DNA of 64,000 nucleotides from Hymenobacter siberiensis (GCF_018967865.2 NZ_JAHLZY020000001.1:3224001-3288000); one strand, 5' to 3'. Shown: positions 19,129 through 29,373, numbered from the stretch's first letter. Numbers and translations are program-made. Notes: generated by a model from the letters alone, not told the origin.

Positions 19129-19337
19129 CTCCCCTCCTTACCAAGGAGGGGACATTTTCGCGACGCGAAAATTGGGGTGGTTGTGGGCGTCGGAGGCCGT
19201 TGAACTGAATGAAAAGAATGGCCGACAGCTGAAAGGCAAGGACACCGCCCTTACGCAAGCCGTTCAATACCACCCTCCGGTGGCACTACCCCAATTTCAG
19301 CTTCGCTAAAATGTCCCCTCCTTGGTAAGGAGGGGAG
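19129..19337. repeat. Long inverted-repeat element with 50-bp arms
   Basis: Arms at 19129-19178 and 19288-19337 begin CTCCCCTCCTTACCAAGGAG and differ only around a CGCGACGCGA/AGCGAAGCTG core. Each arm contains its own small palindrome (CCTCCTTACCAAGGAGG). The ~110-bp centre is non-coding. It is a different family from the GAACGTCATGC repeats. Confidence 0.85.
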
Positions 19338-19376
19338 TGTGTCGCTTCGTAGCTTGCGGCACATTCAACCCCGCTC

Positions 19377-21197
19377 ATGAAAAAACTTGCCCTGGCCGGC
19401 CTTGTCGCGGCCGCCCTCACCACGGCCTGCAACCAGACCAAAACCACCGAGACTGCCACGAGCAGCGCCAACAACGAAACGGGAGCCGCCGCCGACTCGA
19501 CCTCGGGCCTGCCGGGCCTGTTCAACAGCTACTGGGAAAAGCAGTCGCGCCTCGACCCGTTGTCGGCCACGGCGTATGGCGACAACCGCTTCAACGACCA
19601 GCTGCCCAACAACCAGACCCGCGCCTTCCGCGACACGCTGCGCACCTTTTACCAGGGCTACCTCACGCGGCTGCAAACATTTGACCGCGAGAAGCTGAGC
19701 GACAACGATAAAATCAGCTACGACATCTTCGAGTACGAGATGAACCACGGCCTGGCCGGCCTCAAGCTCAACTCCTGGATGATGCCGGCCAACCAGTTCT
19801 ACGGCCTGCCCATCTCACTGGGCCAGTACGGCTCGGGGCAGGGCAATCAGCCTTTTAAGACGGTGAAGGATTACGAGAACTGGCTGGGCCGGGTGCGCGG
19901 CTTCACGGCCTGGACCGACTCGGCCATTGCCAACTTCCGGGTGGGCATGCGCACGGGCGTAGTGCTGCCCAAGGTGCTGGTGCAGCGCATGATACCCCAG
20001 CTGCAGGCCAAAGACATTGTGGTGACCGACGCCACCCAGAGCCTGTACTACGGCCCCATTACCCGCCTGCCCAAGGATTTTTCGGACGCTGATAAAACCC
20101 GGCTCACGGAGGCCTATAAAAAGGCCATCCTGACGGAGCTGGTGCCCGCCTACCGAAAGCTGGGCACGTTTATGCAAAACGAGTACCTGCCCAAGGCCCG
20201 CGCCACGAGCGGCATCGACGCCGTGCCCGGCGGCAAGGAGATGTACGCCTACGACGTGAAGTACGAGACAACGACCGACAAAACGCCGGCCGAAATCTAC
20301 CAGACCGGTTTGAGCGAGGTGGCCCGCATCCGAGCCGCGATGGAGAAAGTCAAGGCCGAAGTGGGCTTCAAAGGCGACCTGCCGGCCTTCTTCAAGTACC
20401 TGAATACCGACGCCAAGTTCCGGCCCTACAAGAAGCCGGAGGAAGTGCTAGCCGCCTTCGAAGACATCCACCAGCGGATGCTGCCCAACCTGCAGAAGAT
20501 GTTCGGCCGCACGCCCAAAACGCCGTTTGAAATTCGCGAGACCGAGAAATTCCGCGAAGCCTCGGCCTCAGCCGAGTACAACCAAGGCTCGCCGGACGGC
20601 ACGCGACCGGGCATTTTCTACGTGCCGATTCCGGACGCTACCAAGTTCGCTACTACCTCGGGCATGGAGTCGTTGTTTCTGCACGAAGCCATTCCGGGCC
20701 ACCACTACCAGATTTCGCTGCAGCAGGAAAACACCGGCCTACCCAAGTTCCGGCGCTTCGGCGGTCAGAATGCCTACGTAGAGGGCTGGGCGCTGTACTC
20801 GGAAAGCCTCGGGCCGGAGCTGGGCCTGTTTAAAGACCCCTACCAGCGCATGGGCGCCATGGGCGACGAGATGCTGCGCGCCGTGCGCCTGGTGGTGGAC
20901 ACCGGCCTGCACTCGCGCCAGATGACCCGCGAGCAGGCCATCGACTACCTGCTGGCTAACCTGAGCACCACGCCCGACGAGGCCACTTCGGCCATCGAGC
21001 GCTACATGGCCATCCCCGGCCAGGCGCTGGGCTACAAAATCGGTCAGCTCAAAATCCGGGAGCTACGCGCCAAATACGAGAAGCAGCTCGGCAGCAAATT
21101 CAACCTCAGCACCTTCCACGACGAGCTGCTGAAGGATGGCTCGATGCCGCTGGCCGTGCTGGAAAAGAAAATGGACGCCTGGGCGGCAAAACAATAA
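19377..21197 (+). CDS. DUF885 peptidase-like lipoprotein (paralogue 1)
   Basis: 606 residues with a lipoprotein signal (GLVAAALTTAC; Cys ~21). The DUF885 domain fills the rest. Its zinc-peptidase-like motif is LHEAIPGHHYQ, with His near residue 439, followed by the conserved GWALYSESLG and the C-terminal AIERYMAIPGQALGYKIG. The family is related to zinc carboxypeptidases (M32-like fold) and usually predicted to be periplasmic. Paralogues lie at 21322 and 32382. It opens a long same-strand series of peptidase genes and a peptide transporter, consistent with digesting oligopeptides. Its actual activity is not known from sequence. Confidence 0.9.
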   Translation: MKKLALAGLVAAALTTACNQTKTTETATSSANNETGAAADSTSGLPGLFNSYWEKQSRLDPLSATAYGDNRFNDQLPNNQTRAFRDTLRTFYQGYLTRLQTFDREKLSDNDKISYDIFEYEMNHGLAGLKLNSWMMPANQFYGLPISLGQYGSGQGNQPFKTVKDYENWLGRVRGFTAWTDSAIANFRVGMRTGVVLPKVLVQRMIPQLQAKDIVVTDATQSLYYGPITRLPKDFSDADKTRLTEAYKKAILTELVPAYRKLGTFMQNEYLPKARATSGIDAVPGGKEMYAYDVKYETTTDKTPAEIYQTGLSEVARIRAAMEKVKAEVGFKGDLPAFFKYLNTDAKFRPYKKPEEVLAAFEDIHQRMLPNLQKMFGRTPKTPFEIRETEKFREASASAEYNQGSPDGTRPGIFYVPIPDATKFATTSGMESLFLHEAIPGHHYQISLQQENTGLPKFRRFGGQNAYVEGWALYSESLGPELGLFKDPYQRMGAMGDEMLRAVRLVVDTGLHSRQMTREQAIDYLLANLSTTPDEATSAIERYMAIPGQALGYKIGQLKIRELRAKYEKQLGSKFNLSTFHDELLKDGSMPLAVLEKKMDAWAAKQ

Positions 21198-21223
21198 GAA
21201 GTAGACACCTAAATATGTATGCC

Positions 21224-21262
21224 AAAAAGCCTCGCCCGGATTATTCCGGTGCGGGGCTTTTT
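21224..21262 (+). terminator. Rho-independent terminator
   Basis: An AAAAAGCCTCGC / GCGGGGCTTTTT stem with inner CCGGA/TCCGG pairing, ending in T residues. It separates the first two DUF885 genes into different transcription units. Confidence 0.85.
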
Positions 21263-21321
21263 AGCATAAAAAAGGGAATTCCACGCCTATTTATGTAGCT
21301 TGCCCGCCTATTCACCGGTCA

Positions 21322-23106
21322 ATGACGCGACTTTTTACTATCCTGCTGGCCGCATGGTGCTTAGTAGCCCACCCGGCCGAAGCCCAACTTTCGCCGGGCA
21401 ACTCCACTTCGGCGGCGCTGCTGACGGGCCTGTTCAACGATTACTGGGAGGGCCGGGCGCGGTTGTTCCCATTGGTGGCCACGTCGCAGGGCGACAACCG
21501 CTACAACGACCGCCTGCCCAACGACCAGACCCGCGCCTTCCGCCAGCAGCAGGTGCGCTTCTATCGCCGCTACCTCAACGACCTGCTGAACATTGACCGC
21601 GCCCGCCTCCGGGCCGACGACAAGCTCAGCTACGACATCTTTCAGTACGAGATGCGCAGCCGCATCGAGGGCCTGCGGCTGAATACCTGGATGATGCCCT
21701 TTGCCCAGTTTTACAGCCTGCCCACCACGCTGAGTCAGCTGGGCGCGGGCACCGGCGCGCAGCCCTTCCGCACCGTGCGCGACTACGACAACTGGCTGGC
21801 CCGCGTGGGCCGATTCCCGGTGTGGGCCGACTCGGCCATCGGCAATTTCCGGCAGGGCATGCGCACGTCCATAGTATTACCCCGCGGTTTGGTGCAGAAA
21901 ATGGTACCCCAGCTGCAAGCCCAAATCACCGCCGACGCCACCAAAAGCCTGTTCTACGGACCCATCACGCGCTTGCCGGCCAGCTTCTCGGAGGCCGACC
22001 GCGCCCGCCTCACGGCCGCCTATCAGCAGGCCATTGCCACGCAGCTGGTGCCCACCTACCGCAAGCTGGCCGAGTTCCTGCAGACCGAGTACCTGCCCCG
22101 AGCCCGCAGCACCGCCGGCCTGGCCGATGTGCCCGGCGGGACCGAGATGTACCGCTACAACGTGCGCCTGATGACGACCACCGAGCGCCCGCCGGAGGCC
22201 ATTTACCAAACCGGTCTGGTCGAGGTGAAGCGCATTCGGGCCGCGATGGAGGCCGTGAAAAAGCAGGCCGGCTACAAGGGCAGCCTGTCGGGCTTCTTCA
22301 ACTCGCTCGCTTCCAATAGTAAGTACACACCCTACAAGTCGCCGGAGGAAGTCCTGAAAGCCTTTCGGGGCATTCAGGCCCGCATCACGCCCAGCCTGCC
22401 CCGGCTATTTGGTCTGGCCCCAAAGTCGCCGTTTGAAATCCGGCAGACCGAAGCCTTCCGGGCCGCCACGGCCTCGGCCGAGTATAACCGCGGCACGCCC
22501 GACGGCTCGCGGCCGGGCATTTTCTACGTGCCCATTCTCGACGCGACCAAATTCAACGTTACCTCGGGCATGGAGTCGCTGTTTCTGCACGAGGCCATTC
22601 CCGGGCATCACTACCAATTGTCGTTGCAGCAGGAAAACACCGGCCTGCCCAAGTTCCGGCGCTTTGCCTCCTACCCGGCCTTCAGCGAGGGCTGGGCGCT
22701 GTATTGCGAAAGCCTGGGGAAAGAGCTGGGCCTCTACACCGACCCCTACCAACGCATTGGCGCGCTGGGCGATGAGATGCACCGCGCCCTGCGCCTGGTG
22801 GTGGATGTGGGCATGCACGCCAAAGGCATGAGCCGCGAGCAGGCCATCGACTACATGATGGCCAACGAGCCCATTTCGGAGCAGTCCGCCACGGCCGAAA
22901 TAGAGCGCTACCTAGCCATGCCCGGCCAGGCGCTGGCCTACAAAACCGGCCAGCTCAAAATCCGCGAGCTGCGCAGCCGCTACGAAAAGCAGATGGGCAA
23001 AACATTCAGCCTGAAGGCTTTTCACGATGAGATTCTGGCCGGCGGCTCGATGCCCCTGGCGGTGCTGGAGCGCCGCATGGACGCCTGGGCGGCCCGGCAG
23101 CGCTAA
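21322..23106 (+). CDS. DUF885 peptidase-like secreted protein (paralogue 2)
   Basis: 594 residues. An ordinary signal peptide ends AEAQ, rather than a lipoprotein signal. The DUF885 core keeps LHEAIPGHHYQ (His near residue 423), GWALYCESLG, and the terminal EIERYLAMPGQALAYKTG. It is collinear with the proteins at 19377 and 32382 almost from end to end, including GTPDGSRPGIFYVPI. Retention of all motifs argues that each copy is functional. The different signal suggests a soluble periplasmic location against membrane anchoring of paralogue 1. Confidence 0.9.
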   Translation: MTRLFTILLAAWCLVAHPAEAQLSPGNSTSAALLTGLFNDYWEGRARLFPLVATSQGDNRYNDRLPNDQTRAFRQQQVRFYRRYLNDLLNIDRARLRADDKLSYDIFQYEMRSRIEGLRLNTWMMPFAQFYSLPTTLSQLGAGTGAQPFRTVRDYDNWLARVGRFPVWADSAIGNFRQGMRTSIVLPRGLVQKMVPQLQAQITADATKSLFYGPITRLPASFSEADRARLTAAYQQAIATQLVPTYRKLAEFLQTEYLPRARSTAGLADVPGGTEMYRYNVRLMTTTERPPEAIYQTGLVEVKRIRAAMEAVKKQAGYKGSLSGFFNSLASNSKYTPYKSPEEVLKAFRGIQARITPSLPRLFGLAPKSPFEIRQTEAFRAATASAEYNRGTPDGSRPGIFYVPILDATKFNVTSGMESLFLHEAIPGHHYQLSLQQENTGLPKFRRFASYPAFSEGWALYCESLGKELGLYTDPYQRIGALGDEMHRALRLVVDVGMHAKGMSREQAIDYMMANEPISEQSATAEIERYLAMPGQALAYKTGQLKIRELRSRYEKQMGKTFSLKAFHDEILAGGSMPLAVLERRMDAWAARQR

Positions 23107-23148
23107 GCGGGCCTTATTCTACTACTGCTACTACACTACCTTTCCCTA

Positions 23149-24252
23149 ATGTTTGCCTCTACTGGTTACTCCTATCTGCCCCTTCCGCATGCGCTCAACA
23201 ACCGCGAACACCAAGCCCCAACTACTACTGGTTTACGATGGAGGCGGGCAGGCTTGCTCCTGACCCTGTTGTTGGGGGTGGCCTTCGTAGGCCGGGCCCA
23301 GGACATCGTTGCGGCGGGCGGCACCCTGAGTCCCGCAACCACCACCGTAACGGCGGGAACCAACTCCGGCACGTTGATTTTGCAGGGATTTTACGGCACC
23401 ATCCTACGCTACCAAGCCGATACCGGCCAGGGTTTTGTGGACGTGGGTGGCCCGGGCCGCAGCTATACGTTCTCGGATTTATTAACCACCACGCGCTTTC
23501 GTGCCGTGGTGCAAACTACTAGCCTTGTGGTGGTTACTTCCAGTATTGCCGTGGTCACGGTGGTGCCTCCCGACGGGGCCACGGGGCCAGCCGATAAGCT
23601 AAAGCCCAGCCGACAGGTCAGTCTAGCACCGGCCCTGGCCGTAAAATTCTCACCCCTGGCTACCCAGGACCCCAGCGCCAGCACGCTCCTGGTGGGGCTG
23701 GAGTACCGCCCCAGTCCCCGCATCGGCCTGGAGGCCAGTTATGGCCAGCAGTTTACCGCCCTGCGCATCACCACCCTGGGACTGCTCGCCGACCGCTACG
23801 ACTACCATTACCAGAAATTCAAGCTGGAGCTACGCCGCTATCTGCCCGCACGCGCCAAAAATCCTCACCAGGAAACCTACTTTTCTGTGCAGGCGTTTTT
23901 CACGCCCGAGCGCTACACCCGCTACGGCAACAACTACTACCGCGACGCAACTTACTACACTTACGACCGCAATTTTGTGAGCAAGGACATTTCGGGAATC
24001 GACCTAAAAATAGGCTCGGTATGGCATGTTGGGTCGAACTGGCTGTTGGAAGGTGGGATGGGGCTGGGTGGCCGGTTTGTGGTCACGCAGTACGACATGC
24101 TCAACGAGCACCGGGCCACCAACTTCACCGCCAAGCAAGTCAATCCCTTCAATCAGATTGAGGAGCCGGGCAACAAGGCCAGCATTGATGTAGAGCTGGT
24201 ATTCAAAGTCGGCTACGTTTTCCCCTTTCGCAAACAGGAGTCGGCGAAATAG
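23149..24252 (+). CDS. Secreted / outer-membrane hypothetical protein
   Basis: 367 residues. A hydrophobic stretch at ~31-48 (AGLLLTLLLGVAFVGRAQ) looks like a signal peptide, so the true start may lie downstream of the ATG at 23149. An N-terminal Ig-like segment follows (GGTLSPATTTVTAGTNSGTL). The second half has barrel-like alternating strands (IGLEASYGQQFTALRI, FKLELRRYLP, WLLEGGMGLGGRFVV) ending VELVFKVGYVFPF. I do not recognise a family; outer-membrane location is inferred from the strand pattern. Confidence 0.65.
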   Translation: MFASTGYSYLPLPHALNNREHQAPTTTGLRWRRAGLLLTLLLGVAFVGRAQDIVAAGGTLSPATTTVTAGTNSGTLILQGFYGTILRYQADTGQGFVDVGGPGRSYTFSDLLTTTRFRAVVQTTSLVVVTSSIAVVTVVPPDGATGPADKLKPSRQVSLAPALAVKFSPLATQDPSASTLLVGLEYRPSPRIGLEASYGQQFTALRITTLGLLADRYDYHYQKFKLELRRYLPARAKNPHQETYFSVQAFFTPERYTRYGNNYYRDATYYTYDRNFVSKDISGIDLKIGSVWHVGSNWLLEGGMGLGGRFVVTQYDMLNEHRATNFTAKQVNPFNQIEEPGNKASIDVELVFKVGYVFPFRKQESAK

Positions 24253-24336
24253 CCTCGCTGGCAAGTATCTTACCCCAATGCCGGCCCTTCCGGCCCGGCT
24301 TCGTTCCAACCTTTACTTCGCGTCCCCATTCCCTAT

Positions 24337-26610
24337 ATGCGTCAACTTCCCTTTGCTGCCAGCTGCCGGCTGACAGGCTTTCTGACCACCCTCGGCCTGG
24401 CTTTCACCCTACTTCCCACCCCTGGCATGGCCCAAACTACTGCTTCTAGCGCCACGCCGACCTCGGCCCGCGCCAACCAGCCGGCGCTGCTGGCGCCCTG
24501 GGCTGGGGGCCACGGTGGCGTGCCGGCGTTCGATAAAGTGAAGGTGGCCGATTTCAAGCCCGCGCTCGAAGCCGCGATGGCTGAGAACCTGGCCGAAATC
24601 AACGCCATTGCCAACAACCCGGCGGCCCCCACGTTCGAGAACACGATTGCCGCGATGGAGCGCAGCGGCCAGACCCTGACCCGCGTATCGGCGATATATG
24701 ACATCTGGAGCAGCACGCTGAACGATGCCGCTTTCAGTGCCGTGGAAACCGAGATGGCCCCCAAGCTGGCCGCGTTCAGCGACCAGATTACGCAGAACGC
24801 GGCCCTGTTCAAGCGCATCGAAACCGTGTATAACGCGCCCGCTACCAAGAAGCTGACGCCGGAGCAGCAGCGGCTGGTGGCAGTGGACTACAAGCAGTTT
24901 GTGCGGGCGGGCGCGAAGCTGAATACCACCGCCAAGGCCCGGGTTTCGGCCATCAATCAGCAGCTGGCGGGGCTTTTCACCAATTTCTCGCAGAACGTGC
25001 TGGCCGATGAGGCCGACTCGGTGCTGGTGCTGAAAACCGACAAAGACCTGGGCGGGCTGCCGGCCTCGCTGCGCGACGCGGCCAAAACCACGGCTGGCAC
25101 CCGCAAGATTGCGGCGGTGGGCGTCATCACCAACACGCGCTCCAGCATCGACCCTTTTCTGACGTACTCGGACCAGCGCGGGCTGCGCGAGAAGGCCTGG
25201 CGGATGTTCACGAACCGGGGCGACAACGGCGGGGCCCACGACAACAATGCCCTCATCACCCAGATTCTGCAGCTGCGGGCCGAGCGTGCCAAGCTACTGG
25301 GCTACGCCACCCACGCCCACCTGCGCCTCGATAATACCATGGCCAAAACGCCCGAAGCCGCCATGCAGCTGATGGAGCAGGTGTGGAAGCCTGCCGTGGC
25401 CCGCGAGCACGAAGAAGTGGCAGACATGCTGGCCCTGGCCAAAAAAGAAGGTGCCTCCGCCAACTTCAAAATTGAGCCCTGGGACTACCGCTACTACGCC
25501 GAGAAGGTGCGCAAGGCGCGCTACGACCTCGACCAGAACGAGGTGAAGCAGTACCTGCAGCTGGATAAAATGCGTGAGGGCATGTTCTGGGTGGCCGGCG
25601 AGCTGTTCAACTTCGCCTTCGTGCCCGTAACCGATGTACCCGTGTACCACCCCGACGTGAAGGTGTGGCAGGTGAACGACAAAACCACCGGCAAGCAAAT
25701 CGGCCTCTGGTATTTCGACCCCTACGCCCGGCCGGGCAAAAACTCGGGCGCGTGGATGAATGCCTACCGCAACCAGGAACGCATGGACGGCAAGGCCGTG
25801 ACCACCATTGTATCGAACAACTCAAACTTTGTGAAGGGTACACCCGGCGAGCCGGTGCTCATTTCCTGGACCGATGCCACCACGCTGTTCCACGAGTTCG
25901 GCCACGCCCTGCACGGGCTGTCGAGCAACGTGACCTACCCCACCCTTTCGGGCACCAACGTGGTGCGCGACTACGTGGAATTCCCCTCGCAGCTGCTCGA
26001 AAACTGGCTCGCGACGCCCGAGGTGCTCAACAAGTTTGCCCTGCACTATCAGACCGGCCAGCCCATTCCGGCGGCGCTGGTGGCCCGCATCGACAAAGCC
26101 AGCTCGTTCAACGAGGGCTTTGCTACCACCGAGTTTCTGGCCAGCGCCCTCATCGACATGAAGCTGCACCTGGCCGGCGGGCAAAAAATTGACCCCGACA
26201 AGTTTGAGCGCGAAACCCTGGCCGAGATGGGCATGCCCTCCGAGCTGGTGATGCGCCACCGCACGCCGCAGTTCTCGCACGTTTTCTCTTCGGATGGGTA
26301 CTCGGCGGGCTACTACTCCTACCTGTGGTCGGTGGTGCTGGCGGCCGATGCCTTCAGCGCCTTCACCGAAGCCGGCGGGCCGTATGACAAGGCCGTGGCC
26401 GCGCGGTTGCGCAAAAACGTCTTCACCGTGGGCAACACCGTGGACCCGGCCGCCGGCTACCGCGCCTTCCGGGGCCGCGACCCGAAGATTGACGCGCTCA
26501 TGAAGCAACGGGGCTTCCCGATGGCCGAAGCCAAAGCCAAAGCCGGCGGCAAGCTGGGCCCCAGCAAGCCGGCGGGTGCGCCGCCCAAGATGCCGGTTCA
26601 GCATAAGTAG
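24337..26610 (+). CDS. dcp: M3 family peptidyl-dipeptidase
   Basis: 757 residues with a signal peptide ending GMAQ. M3 metallopeptidase of the Dcp/oligopeptidase type, which removes dipeptides from peptide C-termini. The zinc motif HEFGH (His519) sits in TTLFHEFGHALHGLSS, with the downstream Glu region in NEGFATTEF. GYSAGYYSYLWS and NVFTVGNTVDPAAGYRAFRG are typical of Dcp. The signal peptide places it in the periplasm, unlike cytoplasmic E. coli Dcp. The tail is a low-complexity Ala/Lys/Pro extension. The S9 and POT genes downstream fit sequential peptide breakdown and uptake. Confidence 0.93.
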   Translation: MRQLPFAASCRLTGFLTTLGLAFTLLPTPGMAQTTASSATPTSARANQPALLAPWAGGHGGVPAFDKVKVADFKPALEAAMAENLAEINAIANNPAAPTFENTIAAMERSGQTLTRVSAIYDIWSSTLNDAAFSAVETEMAPKLAAFSDQITQNAALFKRIETVYNAPATKKLTPEQQRLVAVDYKQFVRAGAKLNTTAKARVSAINQQLAGLFTNFSQNVLADEADSVLVLKTDKDLGGLPASLRDAAKTTAGTRKIAAVGVITNTRSSIDPFLTYSDQRGLREKAWRMFTNRGDNGGAHDNNALITQILQLRAERAKLLGYATHAHLRLDNTMAKTPEAAMQLMEQVWKPAVAREHEEVADMLALAKKEGASANFKIEPWDYRYYAEKVRKARYDLDQNEVKQYLQLDKMREGMFWVAGELFNFAFVPVTDVPVYHPDVKVWQVNDKTTGKQIGLWYFDPYARPGKNSGAWMNAYRNQERMDGKAVTTIVSNNSNFVKGTPGEPVLISWTDATTLFHEFGHALHGLSSNVTYPTLSGTNVVRDYVEFPSQLLENWLATPEVLNKFALHYQTGQPIPAALVARIDKASSFNEGFATTEFLASALIDMKLHLAGGQKIDPDKFERETLAEMGMPSELVMRHRTPQFSHVFSSDGYSAGYYSYLWSVVLAADAFSAFTEAGGPYDKAVAARLRKNVFTVGNTVDPAAGYRAFRGRDPKIDALMKQRGFPMAEAKAKAGGKLGPSKPAGAPPKMPVQHK

Positions 26611-26641
26611 CCGAGCGTCGGTCAGTGCTTATCACAGGAGT

Positions 26642-26720
26642 TGTTTAGAAAGTCACAAAAGGTACTCAAACGGTCATGCAGCGCGCAGCGAAGCATGACC
26701 GTTCGGGGACTTTCTAAACA
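26642..26720. repeat. Small nested palindrome
   Basis: Outer arms TGTTTAGAAAGTC / GACTTTCTAAACA (26642-26654, 26708-26720) and inner arms AACGGTCATGC / GCATGACCGTT (26669-26679, 26693-26703). The core resembles the GTCATGC...GCATGAC ends of the larger repeat family. Confidence 0.75.
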
Positions 26721-26729
26721 GCTTCACAG

Positions 26730-26757
26730 GAAAGCCCCGTTATTGGGGCTTTCTTTT
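26730..26757 (+). terminator. Rho-independent terminator
   Basis: GAAAGCCCC (26730-26738) / GGGGCTTTC (26745-26753) with a 6-base loop and a T-tract. It lies downstream of dcp. Confidence 0.85.
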
Positions 26758-26887
26758 TGCCATTTTGCTGTCCATTGTAGGGTGCGGTGCCTGCCCCCTA
26801 CTTCGCAACCAAAGCAACCTACCCCGGCCAAACGCCGACCTTTCAAGCCTGATAATTTCAACTTTTAGCCTGCTCCTAATAAAGCCT

Positions 26888-29227
26888 ATGCACAAGTATG
26901 TACCGGCCCTACTCACGGCCGCGACCTTTTTCGTTTCGGCCGTGGCGATGGCCCAGCAGCTGCCCACCCTCACGGCCGAGGACTACGCCCGCGCCGAACG
27001 TTTCCTGAGCTACAACACCCAGCCGCTGGTGGACCACAGCGCCGGCCAGCCCAACTGGCTCGCGGGCGACCGGTTCTGGTACCGGGTGCTCACGGCCCAG
27101 GGCAGCGAGTTCATTCTCGTGGACCCGGCCCGCAAAACCCGCAACGCCGCCTTCAACCAGACCAAACTGGCCGCCGCGCTGTCCACGGCCACCGGCCAAA
27201 CCTACGAGGCGGCCCGGCTACCGTTTCGCACCTTTGCGTTTTCGCCCGATGAAAAGACCATTTCCTTCGCGGCCGGTGGTAAAAGCTGGAAGTATAACGT
27301 GGCGAGCGGCCAGCTGAGCCCCGAGGCCACGCCCGCCGCCAAACCAAACGCCCACGCCGAAAACGAAATTGAGTCGCCCAACGGCCAGCTGGCCGCCTAC
27401 ATCAAGGACTACAACCTGTGGGTGCGCGACACCAAAACCAACCAAACCACCCAGCTCACCACCGACGGCACCAAGGACTACGGCTACGCCACCGATAACG
27501 CCGGCTGGACCACCAGCGACAAGCCGGTGCTGCGCTGGTCGCCCGACTCGCGCAAAATTGCCACCTTCCGGCAGGACCAGCGGGCCGTGGGCGACATGTA
27601 CCTGGTGACCACCAACGTGGGCCATCCCACCCTCAAATCCTGGAAATACCCGCTGCCGGGCGACAAAGACGTGACCACCATCGAGCGGGTCATCATTGAG
27701 GTGAACAACCCGAAAGTGGTGCGCTTGCAGATGGCCCCCGACCAACACCGGGGCTCGCTGTCCGACGATATTTCGAGCAGCGGCACTTTTGACGATGTGG
27801 ACTGGAGCCCTGATGGCCGCGAACTGGCCTTCGTGTCGACTTCGCGCGACCACAAGGAGGAGAAGCTGCGCGTGGCCGATGCCGCCACCGGCGCGGTGCG
27901 CGACGTGTTTTCCGAAACCGTGGCCACGCAGTACGAATCGGGTCAGGGCGATATCAACTGGCGCTACCTGCCCAAGACGAAAGAGGTTGTCTGGTATTCG
28001 GAACGCGACAACTGGGGCCACCTTTACCTGTATGATGTCGGCAGCGGCAAGGTGAAGAACCAGATTACGAAGGGTGACTTTGTGGTAACGCAGCTGCTGC
28101 GCGTGGATGAGCAGAAGCGCCAGCTGTACTTCCTGGCCGATGGCCGCGAGCCGGGCAACCCGTATTTTACCCACCTTTACCGCGTGGGGCTCGATGGCAA
28201 AAATCTCACCCTACTCACGCCCGAAGCCGGCAACCACCAGGTGATGCTCTCGCCCTCGGGCCGCTATTTCGTGGACACCTACTCGCAACCCGACAAGCCG
28301 GGAGTGACCGTGCTGCGCGCCGCCACTGGCAAGCTGCTGGAAACGCTGGAGAAAGCCGACATTTCCCGCCTCACCGCCACCGGCTGGAAGGCTCCCACGC
28401 CCATCACGGTGAAAGCCCAGGATGGGCAGATTGACCTGTACGGCCTCATGTTCACGCCCACCAACCTGGACCCGAACAAGAAGTACCCGATTATCAACTA
28501 CATCTACCCGGGGCCGCAGGGCGGCGGCGTGGGCAGCTGGTCGTTTGCCTCGGCGCGGGGCGATAACCAGGCGCTGGCCGAGCTGGGCTTCGTGGTGGTC
28601 GTGATTGAAGGCAGCTGCAACCCCTTGCGTTCCAAGAGCTATCACGATGCCTGCTACGGCAACATGGCCGAAAATACCCTCTCGGACCAGGTGACCGGCA
28701 TGCGCCAGCTGGCGCAGAAGTATTCGTACATCGACCTGGAGCGGGCCGGTATCTGGGGGCATTCGGGCGGTGGCTATGCCACAGCGGCGGCCATGTTCCG
28801 CTACCCGGATTTCTTCAAAGTGGGCATCTCGGAATCGGGCAACCACGAAAACCGTAATTATGAGGACGACTGGGCCGAACGCTACATCGGCCTGCTGAAA
28901 ACCAATGCCGACGGCACCACCAGCTACGACAACCAAGCCAACGCCACGTTCGCCAAGAACCTCAAAGGCAAGCTCATGCTGGCCCACGGCCTGATGGACA
29001 ACAACGTGCCGCCCGCCAACACCCTGCTGGTGGTGGAGGCGCTCACCAAAGCCAACAAGAGCTACGACCTGGTGGTATTCCCCAACGCCGCCCACGGCTA
29101 CGGCGCCTACTCGCCCTACATGACGCGCCGCCGCTGGGACTACTTCGTGCAGAACCTGGCCGGCCGGCAGCCGCCGCACGACTACGAGATGAAGCCCCGG
29201 CCCGACCCGCGCAACGCGGTGCAGTAG
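26888..29227 (+). CDS. S9 dipeptidyl peptidase IV-like
   Basis: 779 residues. Signal peptide MHKYVPALLTAATFFVSAVAMAQ; the start at 26888 places it at the N-terminus. An N-terminal beta-propeller (DPPIV_N) spans ~80-500, and an alpha/beta hydrolase domain ~520-760. The nucleophile Ser626 is in GHSGGGY; the Asp is in HGLMDNNVPPAN and the His in NAAHGYG. The enzyme would release dipeptides from peptide N-termini, typically after Pro or Ala, in the periplasm. Two tandem signals, the dcp terminator upstream and a palindromic repeat downstream, frame it as its own transcript. Confidence 0.94.
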   Translation: MHKYVPALLTAATFFVSAVAMAQQLPTLTAEDYARAERFLSYNTQPLVDHSAGQPNWLAGDRFWYRVLTAQGSEFILVDPARKTRNAAFNQTKLAAALSTATGQTYEAARLPFRTFAFSPDEKTISFAAGGKSWKYNVASGQLSPEATPAAKPNAHAENEIESPNGQLAAYIKDYNLWVRDTKTNQTTQLTTDGTKDYGYATDNAGWTTSDKPVLRWSPDSRKIATFRQDQRAVGDMYLVTTNVGHPTLKSWKYPLPGDKDVTTIERVIIEVNNPKVVRLQMAPDQHRGSLSDDISSSGTFDDVDWSPDGRELAFVSTSRDHKEEKLRVADAATGAVRDVFSETVATQYESGQGDINWRYLPKTKEVVWYSERDNWGHLYLYDVGSGKVKNQITKGDFVVTQLLRVDEQKRQLYFLADGREPGNPYFTHLYRVGLDGKNLTLLTPEAGNHQVMLSPSGRYFVDTYSQPDKPGVTVLRAATGKLLETLEKADISRLTATGWKAPTPITVKAQDGQIDLYGLMFTPTNLDPNKKYPIINYIYPGPQGGGVGSWSFASARGDNQALAELGFVVVVIEGSCNPLRSKSYHDACYGNMAENTLSDQVTGMRQLAQKYSYIDLERAGIWGHSGGGYATAAAMFRYPDFFKVGISESGNHENRNYEDDWAERYIGLLKTNADGTTSYDNQANATFAKNLKGKLMLAHGLMDNNVPPANTLLVVEALTKANKSYDLVVFPNAAHGYGAYSPYMTRRRWDYFVQNLAGRQPPHDYEMKPRPDPRNAVQ

Positions 29228-29244
29228 AATAACGGTTAGCAGAA

Positions 29245-29353
29245 GGAACGTCATGCCGAGCGGAGCCGAGGCATCTCGCGTGTAGTAGTAATCCAGTCGA
29301 TTAGGTTTACTATTGCACGCGATATGCCTCGGCTCCACTCGGCATGGCGTTCC
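29245..29353. repeat. Palindromic intergenic repeat (copy 3)
   Basis: Imperfect ~38-bp arms (29245-29282; 29315-29353) starting GGAACGTCATGCCGAGCGGA, with about four mismatches, so this copy is older than copies 1 and 2. An ATG at 29344 inside the right arm is probably not used by the next gene. Confidence 0.85.
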
Positions 29354-29373
29354 CTATTTTTTGGCCTTGCCTC

